Shown: positions 17,105 to 27,142, counted from the stretch's first letter. The stretch: DNA of 64,000 bases from Variovorax sp. EL159 (GCF_900100965.1 NZ_FMUJ01000004.1:124001-188000); one strand, 5' to 3'. Program-made: numbers and translations. The notes: generated from the letters alone by a model not told the origin.

Positions 17105-17497
17105 ATGCCAGATCAAACCGTTGCAGCCGCCGTCATCTATGCCAAGGACGTGGCCCGCGTGGGCGCGTTCTACGCGAAGGTCGCGCAGCTGACACTCTTG
17201 CCACCGGAGCCCGACCATGCGAGCCTGGAATCACCGGCGCTGCAGCTCTTCATTGTCGCGATGAATCCGGGCGTCGCCGCGAAGGTGCAGATCGCACAAC
17301 CGCCGGTGCCGCGCGAGAACACCGCGCTGAAATTCATCTTCCCGGTCGACAGCCTCGCACGCGCGCGGTCCCTCGCGGCCGAAGGCGGCGGCGCGTTGAA
17401 GCCGGCCACGGCCGAATGGGAATTCAATGGCCATCGCCATTGCGACGGGCACGACCCCGAGGGCAATGTGTTCCAGCTGCGCGAACGCGTGGCCTGA
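17105..17497 (+). CDS. VOC-family (glyoxalase/bleomycin resistance-like) protein
   Basis: The 130-residue protein shows the VOC beta-alpha-beta pattern: VAAAVIYAKDVARVGAFYAK at the start and DGHDPEGNVFQLRER at the end, the latter matching the metal-ligand/terminal motif. GAGGAGG at 17093-17099 is a strong ribosome site for ATG 17105. Its function is unknown; VOC proteins range from lyases to resistance proteins. Its start is 13 bases from that of the divergent CPBP gene, so its promoter must overlap that gene's 5' end. Confidence 0.85.
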   Translation: MPDQTVAAAVIYAKDVARVGAFYAKVAQLTLLPPEPDHASLESPALQLFIVAMNPGVAAKVQIAQPPVPRENTALKFIFPVDSLARARSLAAEGGGALKPATAEWEFNGHRHCDGHDPEGNVFQLRERVA

Positions 17498-17537
17498 ACG
17501 CGCGCTCTTCGCCGCTGGTCGGGCCCGGGCCTGCGAC

Positions 17538-18437
17538 CTATCCGCCCACCAGGCTGCTGCCCTGGTAGCCGTGCGGGACGCCATGCCTGTCGGCACGGTC
17601 CAGCGGCGGCAGGTCGAGTTCGATCAGCGCGCCATGCGTGCGTGCCAGGTCAAACACGCCCGTCGATTGCGGCCGGTCGGTGTGCAGCACCAGCGCGTAC
17701 GGGCCTTCGCCACGGGCAGCGATCCGCTGCGCGAGCGTGTTGCTGCCGCCCTCTTGCGCGGCCGACGCGTTGTTGTCGCGCGGCGATGAAAGCACGAGCA
17801 CGCTGCGCCCCAGCGCGATGACCGCCACGCGCACATTGCTGCCGGGCACCGCCACCGGCTCGCCGATGTGGGTGTCGGCATCGTCGGGCACGATGCCGAG
17901 CAAGGCGCGGTAGCGCGCCAGCGTGGCGTCGAGGTCGCGCACCGCGATCGCAAGGCTCGCCACACCGAGCGCGCCGTTGGCATGCACGCGCACATCGCCC
18001 TCGGGCACGCGCAAGACGCGCGGCGTGAGGTCGCCACACAAAAAGGGCAAGTCGGCCGTCGATGGGCGCGCGGTCTGCCAGCGCAGGCGTTCGCCGTCGG
18101 GGCGCACGCGGCCACCGTCGAGCGGGCCTTCGAGCGTGAGGCTGCGCGCCTTGGCATCGGCCACGGTGATCGCGGTGTCGCGCGGCAGCAGCGCGAAGTC
18201 GACGATGCCTTCGCCATGCCGCTGCAGCAGTTGCCACCAGCGCTCGTTGGGGGACGGCTGGCGCCATGCGATCAGTTCGAAGTAGCTGCCGTCGCCGAAC
18301 ACCACCAGCGCGTTGTGCGTGGCACGCCCCGGATGGTCGCCGCCGCGCAGCACGTGAAACCCGAGCGCGCCGTAGTCGGCGATGGTGCGTTCGAGGTCGT
18401 GCACCGCAATCACGATGTGGTCGAGTGTCAATGGCAT
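17538..18437 (-). CDS. Glyoxalase-like domain (VOC superfamily) protein
   Basis: The 299-residue protein begins MPLTLDHIVIAVHDLERTIA and carries GDGSYFELIAW, a typical VOC half, then a second half from about residue 155 starting SLAIAVRDLDATLARYRALLG. This is the glyoxalase-like (Glyoxalase_3 type) two-repeat layout. It lies just upstream of the ABC transporter operon and reads in the same direction, 34 bases after the LivF stop on the minus strand order, so it may be the last cistron of that operon. The substrate is unknown. Confidence 0.78.
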   Translation of the reverse strand: MPLTLDHIVIAVHDLERTIADYGALGFHVLRGGDHPGRATHNALVVFGDGSYFELIAWRQPSPNERWWQLLQRHGEGIVDFALLPRDTAITVADAKARSLTLEGPLDGGRVRPDGERLRWQTARPSTADLPFLCGDLTPRVLRVPEGDVRVHANGALGVASLAIAVRDLDATLARYRALLGIVPDDADTHIGEPVAVPGSNVRVAVIALGRSVLVLSSPRDNNASAAQEGGSNTLAQRIAARGEGPYALVLHTDRPQSTGVFDLARTHGALIELDLPPLDRADRHGVPHGYQGSSLVGG

Positions 18438-18471
18438 GGTGTTCGGTCTCCCCGTGTCCGTTTAGTCGTCT

Positions 18472-19313
<842 letters not shown>

Positions 19314-19317
<4 letters not shown>

Positions 19318-20180
19318 GCGGGCACCGCTTCTTCACTGACCTGGCGTAACTCATGAGCCTCACCCACATGGCGATGCCCGAGGTAGGCCTCGATCACCGC
19401 CGGATCGTTGCGCACTTCATCGGGCAGGCCTTCGGCGATCTTGCGGCCATCGTCGAGCACCACCACGCGGTCCGACAGCTGCATCACGAGGTCGAGCTTG
19501 TGTTCGATCAGCAGGATGGTCTGGCCGCGCGACTTGAGGCCGCGAATGATCTCCAGCATCTCTGCGGTCTCGCTTTCGTTCATGCCCGCGGTGGGCTCGT
19601 CGAGCAGCAACAGGCGCGGCCTGAGGGCGAGCGCGCGTGCGATCTCCACGCGGCGGCGGTTCGCGTACGAGAGGCTGTATGCCGGATGCGCGGTGCGTGG
19701 CGTGAGCCGTTCGCCGAAGAGCGCGATGATGGCGTGTGCCTCGTCGCGCAGCGCCTGCTCTTCGCGACGCACGGCGGCGGGCTGCACCAGCGCGAGCGCC
19801 AGCTCGGCCAGCGCACCCAGCCCCGGCACGCCGCCCACGCGCGGTTTCACGGCGCGCAGCCGCGTGTGCGCACCGACCAGCACGTTGTCGAGCACCGAGA
19901 GGTTCGCGAACACCCGGCCATGCTGGAAGGTGCGCGCCAGGCCGCGCTGCGCGAGCTGCTGCGCCGGCAGGCCGGTGATGTCCTGCCCGTCGAACAGCAC
20001 CTGCCCGGCATCGGGCCGGTCGAGGCCGGTCACGAGGTTGAAGAGCGTGGTCTTGCCCGCGCCGTTGGGGCCGATCACGCTGAGCAGTTCGCCCTCGCCC
20101 ACCTGCAGGTCGACCGCGTTCACCGCCGTCAGCCCGCCGAAGCGGCGCGTGAGCCCGCGGATCTCAAGCAGCGATGGCAT
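19314..20180 (-). CDS. livG: Branched-chain amino acid-type ABC transporter ATPase (LivG)
   Basis: The 288-residue protein has GPNGAGKTT (Walker A), the family pattern LSYANRRRVEIARALALRP in place of a strict signature, and LLLDEPTAGMNESE (Walker B). FGGLTAVNAVDLQVGEGEL at the N-terminus and EGLPDEVRNDPAVIEAYLG near the end are typical of LivG. It forms the heteromeric ATPase with LivF, both in the cytoplasm bound to the LivHM permease. Its start overlaps the OsmC-family gene by 17 bases and its stop overlaps livF (ATGA), so the three are translationally coupled. A residue insert near 130-150 (ALVQPAAVRREE) is a little longer than usual. Confidence 0.9.
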
Positions 20181-20742
20181 CGCCCGCCTTCGACGGCGCG
20201 TTGGCCGCCTCTGCCTTCGAGTTGACGAGCTTCACTTCGGCGCGGATGGTCTGCGGATTGCGCAGCAGGTTGAGGATGGGGCAGTTGCGCTCCACGGCCT
20301 CGAACAATGCGTCGATGTCTTCGCGGCTTGCGGGCGAATCGATGTGCACCGTGTAGCCGATCTGGTGCGGCCAGATCGGCGTCTGCTCGTGGCCCGGCTT
20401 GCCGCCGCGCGGATCGATGATGCCGGTCACTTCCACTTCGAGGCTTTCGAGCGGCACCTGGCGCTCGGCCGCCTGGATCAGGAAGATGTGCGTGACGCAG
20501 GTGCCGAGCACGCCGAGCTGCAGCTCGGGCGAACTCGGGCCGAGGTTGTAGCCTGCGAAATCGGGTGGGCTGTCGCTGATGACCTGGTGGTCGCGAATGC
20601 GCAGGCGCCGCACGCCGCTGCGGCCTTCGGCCTTCACGCTGGCCTTGAGCTGCAGGGGCTGCGCGGTGCCGGCCTCGACGGCGGCATTGCGTGCCAGCAC
20701 GGCAGCGCGTTTCTCGGCGAGGTAGTCGTTGAGGTGGCTCAT
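20164..20742 (-). CDS. OsmC-family protein within the ABC operon
   Basis: The 192-residue protein matches OsmC/Ohr folds: a conserved Arg-rich strand, then LGPSSPELQLGVLGTCVTHI with a cysteine in the central helix, and a second cysteine in VERNCPILNLLR. The two cysteines are the thiol pair of peroxidase-type members. It sits between the LivHM and LivG genes and overlaps livG by 17 bases. The placement is unusual, since OsmC proteins act on organic peroxides rather than transport. Either it detoxifies a product of the transported compound, or it rides along by chance. Which applies is unknown. Confidence 0.83.
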   Translation of the reverse strand: MSHLNDYLAEKRAAVLARNAAVEAGTAQPLQLKASVKAEGRSGVRRLRIRDHQVISDSPPDFAGYNLGPSSPELQLGVLGTCVTHIFLIQAAERQVPLESLEVEVTGIIDPRGGKPGHEQTPIWPHQIGYTVHIDSPASREDIDALFEAVERNCPILNLLRNPQTIRAEVKLVNSKAEAANAPSKAGDAIAA

Positions 20743-20758
20743 GGTGTGTGTGGTTCTT

Positions 20759-22588
20759 TCAGACAGTGCCCAGCAGGCCTTGCGGGCGGAAGCGGATCAA
20801 CAGAAGCAATGCGACGCCGTAGATCAGCATCCGGTACTCGGCCGTCACGCGGAACAGCTCTGGCAGGCTCACGAGCGCGACCGCGCCGAGCAAGGCGCCG
20901 CTGATGTTGCCGAGCCCGCCGAGGATCACCATCGTCAGCGCGAGGATCGAGATCTGCGAGCCGAAGGTCTCATGGTTGATGTACGAGTACATGTGCGCGG
21001 TGAAGGCACCGCTCACGCCCGCCGCGAAACCGCCGAAGCCGAAGGCCAGCGCCTTGTAGCGGTCGGGGCTCACGCCGTAGGCACGCGCGGCCACTTCGTC
21101 TTCGCGCACCGCGCGGAAGGTGCGGCCCAGGTGCGAGCGCAGCAAGCGCCACTGCAGCAGGGCCAGCAACACCATCGCACCGAAGGAGGCCCAGTAGATG
21201 GCCTCGTTCGACGAGGCATCGCGCCCGAACAGCGAGAGCGGCGGAATGCCCGACACACCGATGGGCCCGCGCGTCAAGCTCTCCCAGTTGAGGATGGTGA
21301 GCGCCACGATCTCGCCGATGCCCAGCGTAGCGATCGACACGTAGTGGCCGCGCAGCCTGAACGCCGGGAAGATCAGCGCGGTGCCGATCAGCGACGTGAG
21401 GATGCCCGCGAGCACGATGCCCGTGCCCACCGGCAGGTGCAGGTCGAGCACCAGCAGCGACGACGCATACGCGCCGATGGCCAGCAGCCCCGCATGGCCG
21501 AGCGAGATCTGCCCGATGGTGCCCGCCACCAGCGTGAGGCTCAATGCCAGCGCGCCATAGAGCCATGCGTTGGTGAGCGTCTGCAGCAGGTACGGCGATG
21601 GATCGAAGAACGGCAATGCCACCGCCGCCGCGAACAACGCGGCAAGCACACGGCGCGGTATGTGCCACGGCTTGCTCGGCGCGATGAAGGTACCGGTCAG
21701 CGGCTCGGGCGGCAGCGCGCGCTTGCGGCCGAACAGTCCGTTGGGCTTCCACACGAGGATGACCAGCAGCAACGCGAAGGCAAAGAGGTTGCGATACGGC
21801 GTGCCGAGAATCGCCACGCCATAGCTCTCGATCAGCCCCAGCAGCAGGCTGCCGACGATGGCACCCGGCACGTTGCCCACGCCGCCGACCACGGTGGCCA
21901 CCACGCCCTTGAGCGTGGCCTGGAAGCTCATCGCCGGGCTGATGTTGTTGTAGTACATGCCCACCAGCAGGCCCGAGAGGCCGCCCAGTGCGGCGGCGAT
22001 GGCAAACACCGTCTGGTTGACGCGGTCGACGTCCACGCCCATCTGCTGCGCCGCGTCGCGGTCTTGCGCGGTGGCGCGCACGGCCCAGCCCAGCTTCGTG
22101 AAACGCAAGAAGAGAAACAGCACCGCCGCGCTGGTGATGCCGATGCCCGCGATCAGCAGGTCGAGCGCGCCGATGGTGCCGGTGCCGATCTTCAGCCGCC
22201 AGTCGGGCAGCTGCGTGGGCAGCGAGCGCGGGTCGGGGCTAAAGACCAGCTGCACAAGGATGTCGAGCACGAAGCTGATGCCGATGGTGGCCAGCAGCGG
22301 CGCGATGCGCGCGGCGCCCTGCAGCGGCCGCAGGCCCACGCGCTCGATCAGCATGCCGAGCGCGCCAGAGCCGAGCACCACGAGCAGGATGGTCACGGGC
22401 AGCGGCGTGTGCAGGTAGGTGATGCTGGCCCAGCCGATGTACGCGCCGACGGTGTAGACCGAGCCGTGCGCGAAGTTGATCAGGTGCGAGACACCGAAGA
22501 TCAGCGCGAGCCCGACTGCCAGCAACGCATAGATGTTGCCGATGATCAGGCCGTTGACCGTGTAGTCGAAGAAGGAGGTGAAGCTCAT
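20759..22588 (-). CDS. Fused branched-chain amino acid-type ABC permease (LivH-LivM)
   Basis: The 609-residue protein joins two permeases that are usually separate. Residues 1-~285 match LivH ([59 protein letters not shown]), and residues ~315-609 match LivM ([60 protein letters not shown]). Each half has the usual EAA-type loop. ATG 22588 (MSFTSFF) follows an AAGG site; the frame upstream to 22675 is REP-derived and less likely. The fusion keeps both channel halves in fixed stoichiometry. The ligand is not determined, but the operon is of the amide/amino acid type. Confidence 0.9.
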   Translation of the reverse strand: MSFTSFFDYTVNGLIIGNIYALLAVGLALIFGVSHLINFAHGSVYTVGAYIGWASITYLHTPLPVTILLVVLGSGALGMLIERVGLRPLQGAARIAPLLATIGISFVLDILVQLVFSPDPRSLPTQLPDWRLKIGTGTIGALDLLIAGIGITSAAVLFLFLRFTKLGWAVRATAQDRDAAQQMGVDVDRVNQTVFAIAAALGGLSGLLVGMYYNNISPAMSFQATLKGVVATVVGGVGNVPGAIVGSLLLGLIESYGVAILGTPYRNLFAFALLLVILVWKPNGLFGRKRALPPEPLTGTFIAPSKPWHIPRRVLAALFAAAVALPFFDPSPYLLQTLTNAWLYGALALSLTLVAGTIGQISLGHAGLLAIGAYASSLLVLDLHLPVGTGIVLAGILTSLIGTALIFPAFRLRGHYVSIATLGIGEIVALTILNWESLTRGPIGVSGIPPLSLFGRDASSNEAIYWASFGAMVLLALLQWRLLRSHLGRTFRAVREDEVAARAYGVSPDRYKALAFGFGGFAAGVSGAFTAHMYSYINHETFGSQISILALTMVILGGLGNISGALLGAVALVSLPELFRVTAEYRMLIYGVALLLLIRFRPQGLLGTV

Positions 22589-22629
22589 CGGGCAGCCTTG
22601 ATGAGGGCCGCGCCCCCTCTCCCCGTCTT

Positions 22630-22740
22630 TCTCCCTCTCCCTCTGGGAGAGGGTTGGGGTGAGGGCACGCGGCAATCAAGGCCGCGCGATGTTGTGATGC
22701 CGACTGCCCTCACCTTGGCCCTCTCCCAGAGGGAGAGGGA
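22630..22740. repeat. Inverted pair of REP-like hairpins (BIME-like)
   Basis: Two hairpins with CCCTCTCCC/GGGAGAGGG stems point at each other: one at 22631-22665, one at 22707-22740. Both carry the flanking TTGGGGTGAGGGC type tail, in opposite orientation, separated by about 40 bases. They fill the gap between the LivHM and LivK-type genes, where such elements can stabilise or attenuate mRNA. Confidence 0.82.
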
Positions 22741-22757
22741 AAAAGACAAAAGACCGC

Positions 22758-23939
22758 TCATTTCGACAAGGCCAGCGTCGCCTTCTCATCGACCTGCGCC
22801 CACTTGCCATCCTTCACCACCAGATTCACGCTCTTCACGCCCACCACCCGGCGCGTCTGCGCATCGAAGCTCGCCTTGCCGAAGATCACGCTGGGCACGT
22901 CCTTGATCTTGTAGAACGCATCGCGCACCGCCTTGCGATCGGCCTTCGGGCCGGCCTGGCGCAGCGCTGCCGCGGCGTACACCACGGCGTCATACGCGTA
23001 GGCGTTGAAGGCATCCGGCTCCTTGTTGTACTTCGCACGGAAGCTCTTCACGAAGTCCTGCACCTCGGCGCGCGGCTCTTCGGGATAGAAGGCCGTGTTG
23101 GTGTAGATGCCGTTCACCGCAGCGCCGCCAAGCTCGATGAACTTCGGCGAATACACCGAGCCCACCGCGGCGATCGGCTGCTTGAGCCCCACGCTGCGCA
23201 CCTGCCCCGCGATGAGCGCGCCATCGGGGTAGTAAGAGATGAGCACGAGCCCATCGGGGTTGGCGTCGCGCACGCGCACCAGCGTCGAGCGGAAGTCTTT
23301 CTCGTCGGGCTGGTAGCCCTCGGCAATCGCGAGCTGCGCGCCACGTTCCTGCGCGGCCTTCACCAGCACGTCCTTGCTGGTGCGGCCCCAGTCGGTGTTG
23401 AGGTACAGCACCGCGATGCGCTTGAAGCCCAGCGTCTTCACCGCGAGTTCGGCCAGCAGCGGCTGCGCGTCGGCCTGGCTGATCGACGGGCTCCAGATGA
23501 AATCGCCGCCCTTGGTGAAGTCGGGGTGCGAGTTGGTGAAGCCCAGCTGCACGAGGCCCGCGCGCTGGTAGATGGGCGACGCGGCCATCGAAGCCGGGCT
23601 CGAGAAGTCGCCCAGCTCGATGAGCACGCGCTTGTCGTTCACCAGCTTCTGTGCAATGGCCACCGACTGGCGCGGATCGCTCTGGCTGTCTTCGAAGTTG
23701 TAGGCCAGTGGGCGGCCGTGGATGCCGCCCTGCGCATTGATGTGTTCGAGCGCGAGGTCGAAGCCGGCCTTCCATTGCGCGCCGTACTGCGCGTTCTGCC
23801 CGGTGAGCGGCCCGCTCACGCCGAACCACACGGGTTCACCCGTGGCGGGCGCGGCCCAGGCCACGATCGGTGCGGCCAGCAGCGCGGCGGAAAGTGCGAC
23901 CACATGGCGCAGGAAACGATGGCGATTGAACAGCGACAT
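22758..23939 (-). CDS. livK: Periplasmic binding protein of a branched-chain amino acid-type ABC transporter
   Basis: The 393-residue protein has a signal peptide ending near VAWAAPA and the Peripla_BP_6 fold: WFGVSGPLTGQNAQYGAQWK, NAQGGIHGRPLAYNFEDSQS, then TDWGRTSKDVLVKAAQERGA. It captures the ligand and hands it to LivHM. The frame is open well upstream, but ATG 23939 (MSLFNRHRF) gives a normal signal peptide. The livK-livHM-osmC-livG-livF order makes one operon with a REP pair after livK. The ligand is unknown; LivK-like proteins bind branched-chain or aromatic amino acids, amides or benzoates. Confidence 0.88.
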   Translation of the reverse strand: MSLFNRHRFLRHVVALSAALLAAPIVAWAAPATGEPVWFGVSGPLTGQNAQYGAQWKAGFDLALEHINAQGGIHGRPLAYNFEDSQSDPRQSVAIAQKLVNDKRVLIELGDFSSPASMAASPIYQRAGLVQLGFTNSHPDFTKGGDFIWSPSISQADAQPLLAELAVKTLGFKRIAVLYLNTDWGRTSKDVLVKAAQERGAQLAIAEGYQPDEKDFRSTLVRVRDANPDGLVLISYYPDGALIAGQVRSVGLKQPIAAVGSVYSPKFIELGGAAVNGIYTNTAFYPEEPRAEVQDFVKSFRAKYNKEPDAFNAYAYDAVVYAAAALRQAGPKADRKAVRDAFYKIKDVPSVIFGKASFDAQTRRVVGVKSVNLVVKDGKWAQVDEKATLALSK

Positions 23940-24110
23940 GGTGTCGGACCCCGGTAATGAATGAGCGTGCAGGGCCGCGATTCTTCGCGCCTGTGCCTTG
24001 CGCGAGAACGAACAAAAACGGAGAGGCTTATGCGCTTTCCGAGCAAAGGCCCGCATGCCCGTGGGCCTTGCATCGGCTCGATGCGGGCCAGCAATTAAGC
24101 TGCGCGCAGC

Positions 24111-24749
24111 ATGAAGCGACGACACCTTCTCCAACTGCTGGCCGGCGTGCCAACTGCCACTGCGCTCGCGGCCTGCGGCAAGCGCAAGGCCTCGGCCACC
24201 GCGCTGAAACCGGATGCCCGCGTGCTGGCGCTGGGCGACAGCCTCACCTTCGGCTACGGCGCATCGCCCAACGCTGCGTGGCCCGTGAAACTGGGCGAGC
24301 TGACGGGCTGGCAGGTCGAGAACGCAGGCATCAACGGCGACACCTCGGCCGGTGCGCTGGAGCGCCTGCCGTCACTGTTGGCCGCGAACAGCTACGACGC
24401 GATCCTGATCGGCATCGGCGGCAACGACATGCTGCGCGGCGTGTCGCCCGCAGCCACGCGAAGCAACCTCGCGGCGCTGGTCGCGCAGGCGCGGGCGCAC
24501 ACGTCACATGTCGCGCTGTTGGCCACGCCCGCGCCCGATGCCATGCGCGCTGCCATCGGTTCGCTCAGCGATGCGCCGGTCTACGAAGAAGTCGCGAAGT
24601 CGGCACAGGCGCTGCTGGTGGCCAATGTGTATTCAAGCGTGCTGTCGGATGCGTCGCTGCGCTCCGACCGCATCCATGCCAATGCACGAGGCTATGAAAA
24701 GGTCGCGCAGCAGTTGGCGGACCAGCTCAAGGCCGCGGGCTGGCGCTGA
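24111..24749 (+). CDS. SGNH-family (arylesterase/TesA-like) lipase
   Basis: The 212-residue protein has the four SGNH blocks: ALGDSLTFGYG with the nucleophile Ser, the block-II Gly in NAGINGDTSAG, GGND at about residues 104-107, and DRIHANARGY with the catalytic Asp-His. Its N-terminus has a twin-arginine-free signal with a lipobox-like LAAC, so a periplasmic lipoprotein or secreted enzyme is possible. Such enzymes release fatty acids from thioesters or phospholipids. It is divergent from livK, with 171 bases between the starts. Confidence 0.87.
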   Translation: MKRRHLLQLLAGVPTATALAACGKRKASATALKPDARVLALGDSLTFGYGASPNAAWPVKLGELTGWQVENAGINGDTSAGALERLPSLLAANSYDAILIGIGGNDMLRGVSPAATRSNLAALVAQARAHTSHVALLATPAPDAMRAAIGSLSDAPVYEEVAKSAQALLVANVYSSVLSDASLRSDRIHANARGYEKVAQQLADQLKAAGWR

Positions 24750-24763
24750 CCGGCCCCTGCCGA

Positions 24764-25279
24764 TCAGGCATTCAGCAGATCGACGTAGGCGCCCTGCACC
24801 AGCTGGTCGGCACCGATGCCGAGTTGCGCCATCAGCGCATGCGCCTCGGCAACGCCGGCCTCGGGCGCCTCGCCTTCCTTCAGCACCACTTCGAGTTCGA
24901 GGAACTCGCCAAGGCCTTCGACGCGGTCCAGGTGCACGCGCGTGCGGCCGACGATGAACAGGCGGCGCTGCTTGCGCACGCGGCCCACCTGCCCCCAGGC
25001 GAGCGTGAGCGATTCGCGCAGCACGTCGGGCTTGTCGGTGGGCGTGATCAGGTAGAACGATTCCTTCGGGCCGCTGCTGTTCGCACGGCGATAGAAGATC
25101 AGCTCGGCATGGTCGGGCGCGAAGGTGCGCAGCTTGAGGCGGTCGGCGCTGTCGTTGCAGCGGAAGAAGGTGTCGTCCTGCGCGATCTCGATGGGGCCTT
25201 GGTCGGCGAGCTTCGCTGCAATGAGTGCCACGCGTTCCACGCTGTCGATGCGGGCCTTGATCTCTATGTTTCTTGCCAT
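24764..25279 (-). CDS. CYTH-domain protein (class IV adenylate cyclase-like)
   Basis: The 171-residue protein starts MARNIEIKARID, with the EIKA motif of CYTH phosphohydrolases/cyclases, and has RLKLRTF and a later LELEVVL acidic strand. Such proteins bind phosphorylated nucleotides and include CyaB-type adenylate cyclases and thiamine triphosphatase relatives. ATG 25279 follows GAGAGA at a good distance and gives the standard N-terminus; a longer frame to 25357 is rejected because it reads through poor-quality codons. Which activity this one has cannot be told. Confidence 0.83.
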   Translation of the reverse strand: MARNIEIKARIDSVERVALIAAKLADQGPIEIAQDDTFFRCNDSADRLKLRTFAPDHAELIFYRRANSSGPKESFYLITPTDKPDVLRESLTLAWGQVGRVRKQRRLFIVGRTRVHLDRVEGLGEFLELEVVLKEGEAPEAGVAEAHALMAQLGIGADQLVQGAYVDLLNA

Positions 25280-25334
25280 CTCTCTGTCTCGTGTTGAGCT
25301 GTGTGCTCGTTTCTTGTTTAGGGTGCTGCCGTTC

Positions 25335-25593
25335 TTCAGGGCGCGTGCGAATGACACCGGGTACTCCCCTCCGCGAATGTCCCCCGGGGCTGCGCCCCTC
25401 CTCCTTTATTTCGCTGCGGGGAGCACCCGATGCCATTCGCACGTGGACACGCTGTGCGTTTGCGGTCGATCAACCAGTGCTCTGAAAACGCTCGCGCTGG
25501 CGGTGTGCTCTGCGCAGCGAAATAAAGGAGGAGGCCGCAGGCCGGGAGACATTCGCGGAGCAGAGCACACCGTCGGCGTGAGCGCGCCCTGAA
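25335..25593. repeat. Composite twin hairpin element (259 bases), copy B
   Basis: The unit is bounded by TTCAGGGCGCG (25335-25345) and its reverse complement CGCGCCCTGAA (25583-25593). Inside are two long hairpins: B1 (25344-25443, arms CGTGCGAATG / CATTCGCACG) and B2 in the opposite orientation (25490-25583, arms CGGTGTGCTCTGC / GCAGAGCACACCG). Between them is a linker with GATCAAC at 25468-25474. The centres are almost identical to the copies near 9.0 and 43.1 kb, but the outer arms differ while staying self-complementary. It is intergenic, between CYTH and a small secreted protein. Confidence 0.85.
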
Positions 25594-25640
25594 CAGCAGC
25601 GCAAAAACTCAAGCGCCGCTCACGCTCACTCACACATCAA

Positions 25641-26003
25641 TCAGGGCGCGTTGCCCTGCGGCCCCACTGGCGGCGGCGCGGCACGCCCGCTCGAACCCGG
25701 CGCGAGCTTGCGGCCGAAGGCCTCGCCCACATTGCGCACCGGCCGGCTGGCCTTCTCCGACACGCTGCTGATACCGCGACGCGTGGCCGCGTCCGCACGG
25801 TTGACGCCACGGCCCGCCGCATTGGTGCCGCGCTGCACGCTGCCCACCACCTTGCCGCTGCGCGACGGCGACTTGATGGTGTGGGCGCGCTGCGCCTGGG
25901 GCGGGTTGTCGGCGCTCTGCGCCTGCGCGGTGGCCGGCAGCACGAGCGCTGCGGCCATCGCCACCGTGGCAGCCAGCGAGGCGGTGTGATGAGAAATCTT
26001 CAT
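25641..26003 (-). CDS. Secreted hypothetical protein, 120 residues
   Basis: The product has a signal peptide ending near TAQAQ and a basic, alanine/glycine/serine-rich mature part without cysteines. The regions SRSGKVVGSVQRGTNAAG and RADAATRRGISSVSEKAS are low-complexity and no fold is recognised. ATG 26003 follows AGGAGACGCC, and its ATGA overlaps the stop of the upstream cobalamin adenosyltransferase gene, so the two are translationally coupled. The function is unknown; conserved small secreted proteins next to cobalamin enzymes are not a known pattern. Confidence 0.68.
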   Translation of the reverse strand: MKISHHTASLAATVAMAAALVLPATAQAQSADNPPQAQRAHTIKSPSRSGKVVGSVQRGTNAAGRGVNRADAATRRGISSVSEKASRPVRNVGEAFGRKLAPGSSGRAAPPPVGPQGNAP

Positions 26004-26605
26004 GGCGTCTCCTTGGTGTTGTCTTCGGCTTCGGCCGCTGCCACTGCTGCCGCGCGCGCCATGCGCTCGCTCTTCCAGTAGACGTCGTCGCCGCCGTTCA
26101 TGCGGTTGAGCACGCGCGCCAGCACGAAAAGCAGGTCGCTGAGCCGGTTGAGGTACTGGCGCAGTGCGTCGTTGAGCTCGGCCGTGGCACCGAGCGCGAC
26201 CACCGCACGTTCGGCTCGTCGCGCCACCGTGCGGCACACGTGCGCGAGCGAGGCCGCACGCGTGCCCGCCGGCAGGATGAATTCAGCGAGGCGCGGCAAG
26301 GCGGCGTTGTGCTCGGCCAGCGCGTTGTCGAGCTGCAGCAGCGCGTCGGCCTTCAGCAGCGTGAAGCCCGGCATCGACAGCTCGCCGCCCAGGTTGAAAA
26401 GCTGGTGCTGCACGTCGACCAGCAGCTCGCGCACGGCCTCGGGCATGGGCTCGCACAGCAGCACGCCGATCTGCGAGTTGAGCTCGTCCACATCGCCCAT
26501 CGCGTGCACGCGCAGGTGGTCTTTGGGCACGCGGGTGTTGTCGCCCAGGCCGGTGGTGCCGTCGTCGCCGGTGCGGGTGGCAATCTGGGAAAGTCGGTTG
26601 CCCAT
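26000..26605 (-). CDS. Cob(I)yrinic acid a,c-diamide adenosyltransferase (PduO-type)
   Basis: The 201-residue protein begins MGNRLSQIATRTGDDGTTGL, with the TRTGDxGTTGL ATP-binding motif, and has RVHAMGDVDELNSQIGVLL, FNLGGEL and later RRAERAVVAL and LNRLSDLLFVLAR, all PduO-type motifs. It transfers an adenosyl group to cob(I)alamin, making coenzyme B12. The start ATG 26605 follows CAGGAG. It is coupled to the small secreted protein by an ATGA overlap. No B12 biosynthesis genes are nearby, so it most likely serves salvage or a mutase elsewhere. Confidence 0.92.
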   Translation of the reverse strand: MGNRLSQIATRTGDDGTTGLGDNTRVPKDHLRVHAMGDVDELNSQIGVLLCEPMPEAVRELLVDVQHQLFNLGGELSMPGFTLLKADALLQLDNALAEHNAALPRLAEFILPAGTRAASLAHVCRTVARRAERAVVALGATAELNDALRQYLNRLSDLLFVLARVLNRMNGGDDVYWKSERMARAAAVAAAEAEDNTKETP

Positions 26606-26641
26606 GGGCGCTCCTGTTGGCTGCGTGACTGCGGTATGGCG

Positions 26642-27142
26642 TTACAGCGCGACGGTCGACGCGTCGATCTTGCCGGCCAGCCATTGCAGACCTGCAAGAT
26701 GCTGCTGGTCGTGGCTGCAGAGGTAGTGAATGAGGCTGCGCATGGTGAGCGGGCCATAGCCCTCGAACACGGCCGTGCGCGCCAGTTGGGCGTCGCTCAG
26801 GCTGGAGATGATCTCCATGGTCTGCACGCGCGCAAGGCGGAACTCGGCCAGCACCTTCGCGGCATCGGCCGCGCCGTAGTTTCGCTCGATGGCCAGCGGC
26901 TCGCTGTCGATCGAAGCCAGCGTGGGATGCACCTCCGCGAGCGTGCGGCGAAAGCGCACGTGGTAGCCCTCGATCTCGATGTCGCGTACATGGCACAGCT
27001 GCTCGATGGCGGTGAAGGCTTCGCTGGGCACACCCTCCCACGAGGGCGGCGCCCAATGCCGGAAGGCGGCGGGAATGGCCGCGTAGTGGGCCTCCAGTTG
27101 CGACGGGAAGGCCGCGAGTGCACTGAGTGTGGTGGGGTTCAT
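26642..27142 (-). CDS. DinB-like (metal-binding four-helix) protein
   Basis: The protein resembles the DinB superfamily: helices with a His near CHVRDIEIEGYHVRF and a final conserved DQQHLAGLQWLAG, giving a His-triad for metal. These proteins act as thiol transferases or hydrolases, with varied roles. Two in-frame starts exist: ATG 27142 with a GGAAAAAAC site, used here, and ATG 27160 six residues upstream. It is divergent from the FAD-linked oxidase gene, 83 bases away. It has no signal peptide and no membrane segment. Confidence 0.8.
   Translation of the reverse strand: MNPTTLSALAAFPSQLEAHYAAIPAAFRHWAPPSWEGVPSEAFTAIEQLCHVRDIEIEGYHVRFRRTLAEVHPTLASIDSEPLAIERNYGAADAAKVLAEFRLARVQTMEIISSLSDAQLARTAVFEGYGPLTMRSLIHYLCSHDQQHLAGLQWLAGKIDASTVAL

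Noticed and set aside
22589..22675. N-terminal extension of the LivHM gene
   Set aside because: It is translated REP sequence, and an ATG with an AAGG site at 22588 gives the standard LivH start.
20729..22906. 725-residue plus-strand frame opposite the LivHM gene
   Set aside because: Charged, low-complexity composition with no motifs; the opposite strand has a clear permease.
26000..26605. Cobalamin riboswitch upstream of the adenosyltransferase
   Set aside because: The 36-base gap to the next gene is too short and no B12-box pattern is seen.
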